Below, one piece after another: positions 1-13,500 of a stretch of DNA of 64,000 nt. Made by a program: the position numbers and the translations under genes. The notes beneath the pieces are model-generated. The model saw nothing but the letters and a program-made list of their open reading frames with translations. It made no database searches and was not told the origin of the DNA. This DNA comes from Oegoconia quadripuncta (taxonomy: Eukaryota; Arthropoda; Insecta; Lepidoptera; Autostichidae), in the NCBI GenBank assembly GCA_949316235.1, contig OX438749.1, positions 5,102,914 through 5,166,913 on the forward strand, in the 5' to 3' direction. Positions within the stretch are counted from its first letter, which is position 1; each line of letters starts with the position of its first letter.

Positions 1-90
1 TATCAACCATCCACAACACAAGCATATAGTTGCTCAATGTGGAACTAGATGACGTTGTGTGTATGTCCAAAGATATTTATTTATTGTTTA
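1..90 (+). repeat. 3' part of a tRNA-derived SINE (family B)
   Basis: The sequence resembles the body and tail of the complete family B copies at 20003-20270 and 20352-20615: the 'atcaaccat' box, 'aatgtggaactagatg' and 'gtgtatgtcc'. The tRNA-like head would lie off the left edge. Family names A, B and C are local labels used in this annotation only. Confidence 0.65.
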
Positions 91-96
91 TAAGAA

Positions 97-612
97 TCAG
101 AGGTCACGGGTTCGATCTCCAGCGGGGTACTCGGTTTGGTTGGAGGTAGGGCGTTTTAAATGTCCGCATGGTCAGCTACCACCATTTTACCTAAGTCTGC
201 CACGAAAGAGCAATGTTAATAGTTGCTGAATTATAGTCGTCCTTGGTTGTTTTATAGTTTATGGAAATTAGAATGTCTCTCTATAACATTGTCGTTGACT
301 GTGTCTGCATTGTCTATCCAAATAATAAAAAGTGGCTTTCATGTGAATTCTTTCATTTTTATTTTTTTTTCTTGCCTATCGCCTAGACTGTTTTCAACAA
401 TAGCTTTGTTGTATTCCGGTTGTCAGAATTAAGATAGCCAGTCCTCCAAATGGTATGGGGTTTCAGGTTGATACACTTTGTATGATAACTTTGTCAGAAC
501 TTTGTAAGATGGGGTTTCCGGGTCAGTGTGCTACCACCTTCGGCCTCATCCTCACTTAACATCAAGTGTGATTGAAGTCAAGTGCTAACCCGTTGTGCAT
601 AAAAAAAATATT
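97..612 (+). repeat. tRNA-derived SINE (family A), interrupted
   Basis: It starts inside the tRNA-like head at a B-box-like 'gggttcgatctccagcgggg'. The family A body follows ('ggtttggttgg', 'gctaccaccat') and the copy ends in a short A-run after 'acccgttgtgcat'. Compared with full copies such as 33063-33402, about 180 bp of unrelated AT-rich sequence splits the body near 220-400. A second small internal duplication lies near 455-520. Confidence 0.7.
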
Positions 613-907
613 CTTTTTTCTAAACCTAAAATATCCTTTATTATGTCGTCTCTATTATGTTGTATCTGTATGTTTTTTTCTTGTGTGCAATAAATGATAA
701 ATAAATAAATAAAATAAAATCCTTTCTAAAAAAAATCTTTATTTATTTTATTTATTTATTTATTTAACACTTTATTGCATACACAGAAAACAATTACAGT
801 GATACTTCTTCTTCCTGATCCTTAAAAAAATAAGATACTATTATGGTCAACCACTAACGAATGAGTGTGTATGAAGCATTTGATGAGAGTGGAAGATGCA
901 AATGTAT

Positions 908-1162
908 GTATGTTGGTTGGTGGTAGGGCATTTTAAATGTCCGCCTGGCTAGCTACCACCATCTTATCTAAATCTGCCGCCAAGCAGCAATGTTAATAGC
1001 ATTGTCGTGTTCCGGTTGTCAGAGATAAGATAGCCAGTCCGCCAAATGTGTTGGGGTTTCCGGGTCAGTACGCTTCCATCTTCGACCTCATCTTCACTTA
1101 ACATCAGGTGTGATTGAGGTCAAGTACCAACCCGTTATGCATAAAAAAAAAAAAAAAAAAAT
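908..1162 (+). repeat. SINE family A, 5'-truncated
   Basis: The body of family A from 'ggttggtggtagggc' to a poly-A run of about 19 bases at 1142-1160. The tRNA-like head is missing, as expected for an incomplete target-primed insertion. It lies on the far side of BTAF1 exon 21, in the next intron. Confidence 0.75.
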
Positions 1163-1574
1163 GTCAGGATCGTAGCAAGTGGAAATCATATCCCTGCCTA
1201 CCCCAACGGGAAACAGGCGTGAGCATATCACCGCACCAACTTATTTATAGAGAGAAACAGGCAGTACAGAGGATCGAAAGGGCCTTAAAACTAAAAAATT
1301 AAATATTGAGATGTAAAAAAAATATATTAAGGTGCGACTGAGTTGAAATCTGAAAATCAATGTGCCAAAAAAAGGATCCGTCAGTTCATCAGTCAGTCGT
1401 TAGTTTAAAATTTCGAATTTGAATTCCAATAACCCAAACCCACCAACGAGTATCAGCTCAAAAGAACGACACCTTTACAGTATGTATAATCGTTTGCTTA
1501 ATCGGGGGTTTTCGAAATTTTCAATTTACGTTGAATTATTAAAGCAGTTCAGAGCAGGCATTGCCGTCACTCAC

Positions 1575-4500
1575 CAGTATCGCTCATGACCCTCGCAAGC
1601 GGCTCGGTGATGAACTCCCACAGTTTCGGCAGTTTCTCTGGCAGCTCATTACCGAAGTGCCTCGTCAAACTTGTCAGAGCCAGCGTCGCGCCTCGCCGTT
1701 GTATCCTCAGTAGTTTGCGGGACTGCAATATATATTTCTTATTATTTATACCGGATGAGTTGTTTTACCGTGAGGAAAAAAAATAGGGCATATTAGGTAA
1801 GCGAAATAGAAGGTATTAGCATTGGTCGTTCAATATTTTTTTACAAAACCATAATCGAATAGAGCGTTGTATCATTTGACGGTCGCGTTTGTAGCCTATT
1901 CCAAATGATTACATAATTAAAATAAATAAAAAAACTTGCAGAATATGAGTTCCAAATAAATTTCGCATGTTAGGAACCCTACGAATGCTGCCAGTCGCAT
2001 ATGAATCACCGGCCGGGCGCGTTAGTCGATAATGGTTTTGAAAAAAAAAAAAGGAATTCAAATACCTATGCCAATAACGACTATTTCACTTACCAAATAA
2101 GCCCTATTTTTTCCCCTAAGGTAAAAAAACTCATCCGGTATACCTAAAGTTCCGTTAGAGAGAAATATTATAATACTTGTAATGATGACTACGATACCTA
2201 TTAAACAATTATTATTTCGTAGTTCAATGCGTGTTACCAGTGCCGATATATGTGGTCCGTGGTCTCTCACTATGGGCCTCATAAGAAACCTTAAGCTCAC
2301 TCAACGAGCTGTGGAGAGGGCGATGCTCGGCGTTACGCTTCGGAATTGAGTCAGGAAAGAAGAAATTCGTAGAACGAAAGTCACTGACATAGTCCAGCGG
2401 ATTAGTCAGTTGAAGGGGCAGTGGGCAGGGCACATGGCTCGAAGAATTCATGGCCGAGGTGGCATTAAAGTTCTCGAGTGGAGACCACGCAGCGGCAACC
2501 GCAGCGTAGGACATCCACTCATAAGATAGACAGGTCGCGGGAATTCGCTGGATGCAGGCCGTTTTCAACCGGTCACTATGGGTATCTGGGGGAGTCCTAT
2601 GTTCAGCTGTGGACGTCTTTTGGCTGATATAATGATGAATTAATAGCAAAACTTATCATTTCTTTTATCACCGTGATAATGTAACAAATAATATTAACTG
2701 ACATTTTTTTCGGACCTAAAAAATATTTGTCCTGTGTAACGTCGAAAAACTTTATACTAATTGTATTGTTACCCTAATAAGTAATGGTGCATCTTGTTGT
2801 AACCCTAACAATTGTTAAGCTTTTAAAATAAAAATAAAAACACTTCAAAATTTTTTAAGGATTTTCTGTACTTTTTTTTTGTACAAGATTTGCCTTCCAC
2901 TGTAACTCCTATAAGCTAGGATCGACAGTGGTACTCCACCCGGCGCCTACTGACAGCAGATGATGTCCTACAATTGCTACCTTAGACGACTAATTAAATA
3001 ATTTCGGGGTGAATCAAAGCCAATCCAAGCTATTTTAAAAAGCGAATCGAATGTAACGAGAGGCAAACCAGAAGTCAATACAGAAACTTATTATATCAAC
3101 CTCCTTGCCGCACATACATTTATAGTAAGAATGTTTATAATATGTGTATTTGCATTTATAATAAATTACCTGACGAACTTAAATTAGAGAATAGCATAAG
3201 TTTATTTAGAACGAAATTAATAAAATGGCTTACGTCAAATTGTTTCTATAGTGTTAAGGAATATTTAGAATTTAAAAAATAATTAGTCGATATTAAGTGA
3301 TAAAACGAATTGTTGAAAAGTATCTGTTACATTAGTAATTAAACGGAACCTGAAACCATTTGCACACCTGCATGCAGGTTGAACACATTGTGGACGAACT
3401 ATTCCCAACATCTGTTTTACTGTGTTCTGGCAAATAAACTATTTGTATTTGTGAAAAAGAAAGAGAATGGTTAACAAAAGGCAGCCACTTAGATTCCGGA
3501 AGGGAATGCGATGATTAACATTCTCATTTGTATTTATTTTATGCATCCACACCACCAGTGTGGCCCACAGAGAGTGTTACCTCGTCCTCGTGGGCGAACA
3601 GCGAGGCCAGGCCGAGGGGGTGGGGCGCGGCGGGGGGGCGGCCCCGCCGGGGCGCGCCCCGCTCCGCCACGCGCTGCTGCTCCCACAGGGTCAGGATCCC
3701 GTTGAACTGGTCCACTAACAATCAAACGGCCTTATTGGATAACATATCTTTTGTCAGAAACCAGCACCCTTAAATATTCAATTGCACTATAATATACATA
3801 CATAACTTCACGATCACGACCGCTATCCGAAATAGGGTGGTCAGAGATATCCCAAATATATAGAAATGCACATGTTACAGGGGGTAAACCCATCGCTGTT
3901 AAAACGTCTACATGTTTTATGATGGAAAGTCCCTTAATCGCCTTTTACGACGCCCACGAGAAGAGATGGGTTGGTTATATTCTCTTTGCGTGTCAAAACT
4001 ACACGACACTTCAATGTATAGAACAATAATTTGTTTCCAAAAATATAGTACATTACATGACCACACATTTAAATAATCCAGTATATTCCGTCATGATTCG
4101 GTGTAAAATTATTATATGTTTAAATTAAATTTTTACAGTAATGTCAAATTACATAAAAATAAAAGAAGAAATATGAAATTACAATTTAGGCAATAATAGA
4201 TAAATATTTGTCACATGTCAAATAAATCTCATAACATTTAAATAAATCGAGTTCTGAGATCGCGAATGGCAGGACTAAAGAGGAAGCAGCGACTGACTTG
4301 GCGGTCCGTGCGCGTGCGCATGCGCGGCTCCCTCCGCGCCGCTGTCGCTGGCCGACTCCCCGTTGTCGTCGCCGCGCGACTCCGACCGCTCCAGCGAGAT
4401 GCGTGGCGTGAACTCCGCGTCGCATCTGTCACACATCATGTCGCAGGTGTAGCCCATAGCATAGAGATTTCATGTTTCATCTTATCTATATAACATCAAT

Positions 4501-7500
4501 ATGTGTGTGTGTCTGTCTGTGACACCGTATCTCTTAAACAGGTGAACCGATTTGAATGCGGTTTTTTTTATTTGAAAGCAGGTTTTCTAGTGGTGGTCCT
4601 TAGACATGTTTTATCAAAATCGATTCAGCCGTTTTATTTTAATCGCTTCTTTTTCAAACTTTCATACCCCACAACTGCTTGTATCATGCATAGGTGTAAT
4701 AAATAATTCTACGCATTATTGTTTATATTACTCATATGGCTGTACAGTAATATGTCAAATTTGGTAATTGGCTTAATAAGTATGTACTTAAATTTTAAGT
4801 GATATAGATATAAAGATATTATCTAAATTTGATGAAAAACAAAATAAAAATAAATAAATCCCTATCGTTACCTAAGAAACGCCTTCAGGTTGACGAGAAC
4901 TTTGTTGTTCGGGCACGGGTCCCTGGCCACCAGCTGGGCCAGCAACACCGCGAGGGTCTGGGCCGAATTAACCTGCAGCTCCTCGGAGGACTCCTTCTTC
5001 ATACTCTCCATCAGCGGTCGGACCACAGGGTTCAACTTTTCTGGGAGGATGTGGAGGTTCGCGCATGCGCCCGCTAACGCAGCTTGAACTCTAGAGAAGA
5101 AAGTTACGACTAGATAACACACGTATGCACCTTGCCATAAAAAAAAATCTCTATTATCCTGGTAAAGGCAAGGTTGGGAACACTTGCGTGTAGTGGATAC
5201 TCTGTTTAAATAAATAAATATAATATTTACTTTCTCCATAAAGATTGTACGTACTTAGCATTATTATAACAAAAAATAAAAATAAACTAAACAAAAATGT
5301 TTTGTAGATTGTTGGGGCTTATCCCAAACACCTCAAACTGTATGTAATTTAATATATGTTAGCGTTATATTACATGTCACTTAATGTTAGTCAGCGCGGG
5401 AAATTGTATTAGGAAAACCACTGTACATCCGTCACTGACGAGCGTCTTTATTGCACTAAAAAGAATGTGTACACAGGGAATTTCTCTGCGTACAGTCGGC
5501 ATAAAAATATTGTACAGCGTGCTCGTACATGCTGCCCAGTCAAGGAAACTAAAGAAAATGCATAAAATGATATAAACGTAAAACTGTAAAAATATGTAAA
5601 CAATGTAAATAATAAAGTTTAAAATCATAAACTATTAATCTATGCTTCTTCTCGGCGAAGTTCCTCTATCCATCGTGCAATGTGTAGGTTTAGCTGACTG
5701 GACTACCACATCGACACAGTCTCCTCTGTACTCGCTTCCCCGTGGTAGTGGCATGTATCTTTCCGGCTCCACTCCAGGTTCAAGGTGTTTGTTGGTGTTA
5801 GTATTAGGTTGTCGCCCGTGCTGGTTTTACTGCATAGATACTTTTTTTTTCTTTATCTTTATCTCAAGTACCTTAAACCCCCTTTTCAATACAATTAGCT
5901 TAATTGTTTTCCTAAGAATATGTCCCAATCTGAATGACAAGTGGCCATGCTTACGAGATGTTGAGGTTGTTCTGCTCCATAGAGCACTGGTTGACCGCGG
6001 AGTGAAGGTTCTTGCGTCGCTCCTCCAGTGTCTGCGCCACGCGTTTAGACTTTAGGGCAGCCACCATGGGCGCTGTCAAGTTTGTCATGTGGACCACCTG
6101 GGATAGGCACAAATTAAGGTTTACGAATTACATTAGCAGACAGACCGCCTCCGTGGCTCAATGTAAACAACGTTAGGTTTAGGAATACGACCTCCGGGTC
6201 GCGGGTTCAATCCCCAGCGGGGTACATGGTTTTTTTTTTTTTTTTTTTATTCTCAACGGGTTAGCACTTGACCTCAATCACACCTGATGTTAAGTGAAGA
6301 TGAGGCCGAAGGTGGAAGCGTACTGACCCGGAAACCCAAATAATTTGGGGAACTGGCTATCTTATCTCTGACAACCGGAACACAACAATGCTATTAATAT
6401 TGCTGTTTGGCGGCAGATTTAGATAAGATGGTGGTAGCTAGCCAGGCGGTTAAGTAATCGGTTTGGTTGGTAGGGCATTTTAAATGTCTGCAGATGAACG
6501 AAAGTTTACGACATAGCTCAAATTCTCTTTAAGACATTTACAACTTTGGGTAAAGTGAAGAGGCCATTAAATATATGTCAACGATAATAAACGTGACAGC
6601 ATAAAATCCCTCAAAGTTTTTAGTAATCAGGCGTAATGTTACAGTTCCCCTCACCTGTTCTAGCCTGAGAATGTTGTTGAACTCCTCGCCGTCCACGGGC
6701 AGTTTGTAGTGCTTCATCATGGCGTGCAGGTCGCGAGCCTCCTGCAGTAACCTGGCAACAAGTACGAGAAATAATTTACTCTCAGGAATTATTTCGTAAG
6801 TTACATTTATTTTATTTTATTTGATTGGGAAAACCAAATAATGTTGTTGTATAACCAAATAACCAAATGTTGTCAACATACCGAACATCCGCACTAAGCT
6901 CTTTGCTTCGTCATTTATAATGCGGACTGCTAAGGTATGGAACTCACTGCCCGCGTCGGTTTTTCCCGACACTTACAACCTTGGGATCTTCAAGTCTAGA
7001 GTGAATAGGCATTTACTGGGTGCGCGTGATACATCTTCGGCTACATCGTCACTTTCCATCAGGTGAGATTGTGGCCAAACGCGAATCCAGTTTTTAATAA
7101 AAAAAAAAAAAAAAAAAAAAACCAACAGCTGTTTTACATATTATCACTTAAACTAAGAAACTGAAAGCCAATTAGAGATTTCCACTGATAGAATCTACTT
7201 AAACTTAATAAAAAATAAAAAACTATACATTGCAATCAGAGAACGGTTGGAAAAATTAATCTAATTATTAACAATCTATAGATAGGATATCCTTGCATCG
7301 CCAATCCCAAAAACAAATAAAATAAAATATAAAAATAACATTTGAAAACGTTATATTATCGGTCACTCACAAGGCAGTCTCCCCAGAGAAGAACGAGCAA
7401 GAAGCTCGGGGGTTGCTCGTTTTAAATGAGCATTTTTACAACTTCTGATTCCACAAAGAAAAAAGAAAGATAGAAGACGGGCTATCGCAGAGCGGCTTAT

Positions 7501-10500
7501 GTCCATGCATTCTTATCATCTACATGTCAGAAATTTTATACTAGCCTTTGGCACATATCTTCCGTTTAATGGTAGCTCTAAATTTATTTAAAGGCAAATT
7601 TTGAATGTCTACCGAAACCTATTATAAAAGCGTATACATTGTCCCCAGAATGGTTAAGTGACTTTGTGAAAGCGACTGATATGATATGCACAGCAAGTTT
7701 ATTTTTATATTTTGTATTTACATTATGTCATCATCAGCCCGTAAACATCCCACTGCAGGGATATAGGCCTCCCTCGTATAATGAGGGAGTAACATTATGT
7801 ATTTTACACAATGTTACTTACATATGCTAATGTAAATTTTTTTTCTAAACAATTGCAGTTGTCACCGACCAACTTAAACGCAAACAACACTAAATCATAG
7901 TAAATTATTAAGGCTTTTCACCCACTTACACTTATTAATGTAATGTATGAAGTAAGAATCTATAATTGGCTTTACATTGGTAATATAATACTGTATAGTG
8001 TGAAAGAAGACGTAGTGACAAAGATTGAAAAAGGTATGCTGAAATGGTTTAGACATGTGGAGAGGACGAATGACAGAAGAGTAACGAAAGAGATATACGA
8101 CGCGAAAGTGGATGGTGGTGTTGGTAGGGAAAGACCACGGCGAACGTACCATGATCAAATCGGGGACATCTTAAAGAAAGACCAAGTCAAACCCAAAACC
8201 GACGAGCATGTATGAACAACATTATGAGAGTGAATGAACAAAAGAGGTGTGTCAGGATCCTAGCAAGTAGAAGTCTGTGGTCTCTGCCTACCTCTACGGG
8301 AAACAGGCGTGACTTTATGTATGTTAAAACTCACCGATTGCAGTTTAAAGCGACCTCATCATAGTAGAGCGCCTGGTTCAGCGCCGCGTGTATAGTACTC
8401 GTCAGTAGGGGCGGCGCCAGTCTCGATATCTCGCTCTCTTCACCTTCCTGTGGACCATCAATCTAAAATTATTGTAAAGTGTACACTAGCGTGTGGCATG
8501 AAGGGCACCATGGTATAATATGATAAATAAAATAATTTAATATCCTTGTACATACACACAGCGCCTTCTAGTTCCACATACATAAATATTGGGTCTTTAC
8601 CTATGAAATTAGAGTTTGTGTCCTTCGTTAATCATATGTACCAATTCCTGCGATTTTCAAAGCTATATCCAAATTTGTTTTTGATATGTAAAATGGAATA
8701 AGTATTTCATGGTTTCATATGAAATATTATTTAATTTCCGGGCTAAATCACATAATAAAAAAAAATTTGATCAGAGCTCTTTTCATGTGCTTCCCATAAA
8801 CATTTCTTAGATTCGCTGAAACTTTTATAAAGCGGTTAATTTTAAAAATTAACGCTGCCTATACTTAACTTAATGTTATCCGATAATACACACAAAAAGT
8901 TTAGCTAAATTTGGATTTAGCGTCCGAAAAAAAAATTTAAAATGTTTGTATGGATGGAGAAAACAGTCTTAATGAAATTCTTCATACAAAAAATTTCATA
9001 GGTAATGGACCTAATATTATTTAAACATTACAAATGGAATTATCCATAACTTGGGTACACACATGTCCGTATTGATTATACAAACATAATGCCCCTAGCG
9101 GGATACGAAGCACCGACCTTTAAGTATATAACAGTCAGGGTTTCTTACCACTAAATCAAACAGTACCACGTAAAAATTTTGCGTTTAGCTCGCTTGGTTC
9201 GATCGCTAAATTTGGTACTGCATAAGCGTCTATCCATTAGAAGTCTATCCATTAGACGTTTATTCCCTTATTCTTACTTCTAGGGCGCTTACGTGGAACC
9301 AAATTTACCGATCGAACACGGTCGAAGCGAGCTAAACGGTAAATTTATAACGATCGAATACAATTTTTTTTAAATGGTACGACGGATCGTCAATATCCTG
9401 TCCGCGAAACCAACGGTTGCTGGTTCGAATCCCGCGACTGGTAAACGTTTATGTGACGAATACGAACATTTATTAAGATAAGATAAGGAGATAAGTCCGC
9501 CTAATTGTGTTCTATTATCATCAAAAATTATTATAAATTATTTTGCGCAATAAAGAGTATTTGTATTGTATTTATTCCTTAGTCATGGATGTTTATATAA
9601 ATATTTATCCGATATATCCATTGCTTAGTTTGAAACTAGATGTTTGGTGTAAATGTCCGAAATATTTATTTATTATTAAACATTCATACTTGCTAACATT
9701 TGTATTTGAAGTGAAATTTATGCTTGCTTTGACATTCATACTCGCAATAACTGTCCGAAATATTTATTTCATATAGTTTGACCCCTGACCTTATCAGCTG
9801 TGTGGGTGTCAGGGTGAATGCTAGGCGGGAACAGGCCGTGCTCCAGCGTGTGCCGCGCCCACGATGACACCACTAAGCTGGACACGAGTCGTTGGAGCGC
9901 ACTGCCGGAACGCAGGTACACCACCATCACCTTACAGAAAATATACACTTCAGTAAGTACATCATTGATTTTGCACTTGATGTGTAACATATAACCCCAA
10001 CTACGTGGCACAAGTTGGTTCGACTACACAGGCTGAATTTATATTCGTGTAATTTCCATAAACCGATGACGCCACTGTTGATTAAATACAATCATTGTTT
10101 TACAAAAACGAGCCGTTCGCGCAATTTATCAATTGAGACCTGCAGTGTCACTTAGAGATAGGTTTAAAGTGTATAACACTCTAACCTTTTCGTCACAGTA
10201 CATTTTTGAAAATCTAATGTATGTCAAAAAAAATATAGCATCATTTAGGAAAAATAGTGATAAACATGATGTCAATACAAGAAATAAAGATAAACTTGCA
10301 GGTCACATAAGTCGCCTCCGCAAAGTCAGTAATTCATTCAAAGGCTTATGTATACGCTTTTTCAATAAGGTCCCCGTTGATATACAAAATCTTCCTCTCG
10401 ATAAATTTAAAGATACTATAAAACAGAAACTAATTAACAAAGCATATTATAAAATATGAGACTATTTAGATGATAATAATCCCTGGACATAATCAGATTG

Positions 10501-13500
10501 TTCGCATGCCAGGCTATTTCACGATTAATAATGAAATATAAAAATCAAAGCCTGATTTTAAAAGAGCAACCCTTCGAGTTTCTTGCTTGTTCTCCTCAGG
10601 GGAAAATTGCATTTTGAACAAGCAGTAGCTTAAAAAACGTAAAATTGACTACTTTAAGTGTACTCTGTGTACTTACAAAATAAAGCATTTTTGACGTTGA
10701 TTTTGATTAAGTAACACTTTCCCCAAGTTCGAATTAAGTCAATAGTCGAATTCGGTCGAAAAAATTTCGATTACCCATACAAAGTAAATCATTCTGAAAC
10801 CACCTTTAGTATGGAAGTCCAACAATTTTCGGCTGAATTCGGCTATTGTTCCTAATGGAAAGTTCTTCGTAATCAGGTGTAGAGTCACCAATAAACAGGA
10901 ATTACACGAATTAAACCGACATATGACTTTTGAAAACTAAACTATAACTAGTTTTATAGCAGTGTTGCATCATTCTTCATAGAATAATAAGACGAGATAG
11001 TAAAACTGTTTGTTGTTTAGTAAAATCACTTCAAACCCGCTAGCAACTATTTCAACGTAAGATATATTTTTTAGCACTTGACCACATTCACACTTGATGT
11101 TAAGTGAAAATGAGGCCAAAAGTGGACACGTACTGGAGTCTAATCTCCAACGAAAATAGCTTCGGACGGTCTTAACTTAGACTTTTTCTTTTGCTGTTCG
11201 CTGTGTCAATTATAAACCAATCGTCATTATTTTACTTTTGTTGTATATCGTTGGACATCACAAGTTAGTACGGGACGCAAGGAACGTCTGAAGTTATGCA
11301 AATAAAGGATTCTTAGCTTGATGATGATTGATTGATTGATTGATTGAAGGTCAATTTAAATCTACTGAGAGTTTATTGCATTTATCTGTCAGTCAGTTCA
11401 GAATGTCCCAGCTACAACAGTTTCGCAAAAGGAAATCATTTGTGGGAAAGGACGCGGCGCCAAAAACCCACACGTTCATTTTAGATCTTTGGTAAAGATA
11501 TAATTTTTGGGGGCTGATAAAAGTAAGCCAAGCGTCTATTGTGACATACAGATGTTTTTGGCGAAGAAACTGTTTAAATTGCTTAGACAAGACACAAGTT
11601 AAGAGATGAAATGACAATACATACGTACCTTAACATAACAGTCTATAGGACTCTCGTCCTCTGGTTTGTATTCGAGCCCGGGTGCCGGTTGCACCAGGTA
11701 GCATGACAAATACCCTGCCGAAGATAATTAAATTTGTTACGATGGGCAATTAGACTTTACTAAGCATAGCACTGAATATAAGTTTGATCGATGTGACGAC
11801 CACAGTCACCGTCAAGCGTAACTCTTAAAGAATAAATTCTTTGGAGATAAAGACATTGCTTAGATTAAGCACCTAATTGTAAGATCTAAATAGAGCTTTT
11901 AGCTGATCATTGTATACTGTTTACGAAACCTGCCTAAAATGAAAAAAATAAGACTAGCGGTTAACGCCTCTGGTTTCGAAATTACGTAAAAAACTTAAAC
12001 ATAGAAGAGAACGAACAAAAATACAAAAAAACTGGGAAAGGAAATGGGACTCAGCGTAAGGTCAGGGTCCTTTCTGCGGTCACAATAAAAAAAATACAAA
12101 CACTATATAGCAACAGATTAGATACAAAACTGTCCTTTATTCATTGATGATTGCGATCGACACGCCGCTGGGTGTATCTGTATAGCGGGGAGGGTCACAC
12201 TGACCCAGTATGTGCGCGGCGCGGGCTGCGTCACGCCGCTGGGTGTATGTGTATAGCGGGGAGGGTCACACTGACCCAGTATGTGCGCGGCGCGGGCTGC
12301 GTCACGCCGCTGGGTGTATGTGTATAGCGGGGAGGGTCACACTGACCCAGTATGTGCGCGGCGCGGGCTGCGTCACGCCGCTGGGTGTATGTGTATAGCG
12401 GGGAGGGTCACACTGACCCAGTATGTGCGCGGCGCGGGCTGCGTCACGCCGCTGGGTGTATGTGTATAGCGGGGAGGGTCACACTGACCCAGTATGTGCG
12501 CGGCGCGGGCTGCGTCACGCCGCTGGGTGTATGTGTATAGCGGGGAGGGTCACACTGACCCAGTATGTGCGCGGCGCGGGCTGCGTCACGCCGCTGGGTG
12601 TATGTGTATAGCGGGGAGGGTCACACTGACCCAGTATGTGCGCGGCGCGGGCTGCGTCACGCCGCTGGGTGTATGTGTATAGCGGGGAGGGTCACACTGA
12701 CCCAGTATGTGCGCGGCGCGGGCTGCGTCACGCCGCTGGGTGTATGTGTATAGCGGGGAGGGTCACACTGACCCAGTATGTGCGCGGCGCTGGTGCGCGC
12801 GCGCATCACGTTGCGGTCGCGCAGACAGGCGGGCTGCGACTCGCCGCCCCCGAGGTACCACTTCTGGTTGCAGCGCACCTCGCCCGCCTCGCCCTCCGAC
12901 TGCGAGTTGCTACGCGTACGCCGCTCCTATCGTACACCACACACACATACATAAATCGACGACGCTCGTATGCACGTCAGAGCACGATCATTTAAATAAT
13001 ATCGATATCAAAGTCGCCGTAACATTTCATGATATTTTAATTGGCAGATGGTTAAATTAACCTTTAAAGTGAATGCCCAGGCGGATCGTTACGGAAAAAT
13101 GTGCTGCTCAAGCGAGTTGATTAGATTGTGTTAAGATCCTTTGGATACTACCGAGGAACCCCACCCAGTGAGGCTTCCCTCTGGGCAAAGCAGTATCCTA
13201 TAATGAAGAAATGGTCCGCCATATACTACGGCCTGCCTACGCATTAAATCATTCTGCACGTTGTCGTTTGTAGTTCAACACCGCTGAAATGTCAATTTTA
13301 CCGTCATTCAATGAGGCCGTATATTGATAAATTAAATCACCGCCAACGTAGTGATAGGTCAATTTAAAGAATTTAGGATTTAATACAATTCTCCTGTAAA
13401 ATCGCGAAAATGTGTGTTCCCGGTGTTACCTCAAAATATAGCAAATTCCATATGAATCTTTATGAAGGTACAGCCCTCCTAGCAGAGCCGCTGGCAACAC

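Noticed and set aside
3511..3773. Overlapping GC-rich plus-strand frames
   Set aside because: They are antisense shadows of BTAF1 exon 20 (3581-3714), whose minus-strand translation joins its neighbours in phase.
12161..12790. CRISPR-like array, or a set of eight identical 62-codon proteins on the plus strand
   Set aside because: The repeats are directly adjacent without unique spacers, and the frames arise only because a 71-bp unit is repeated. The sequence is explained by the antisense BTAF1 exon end.
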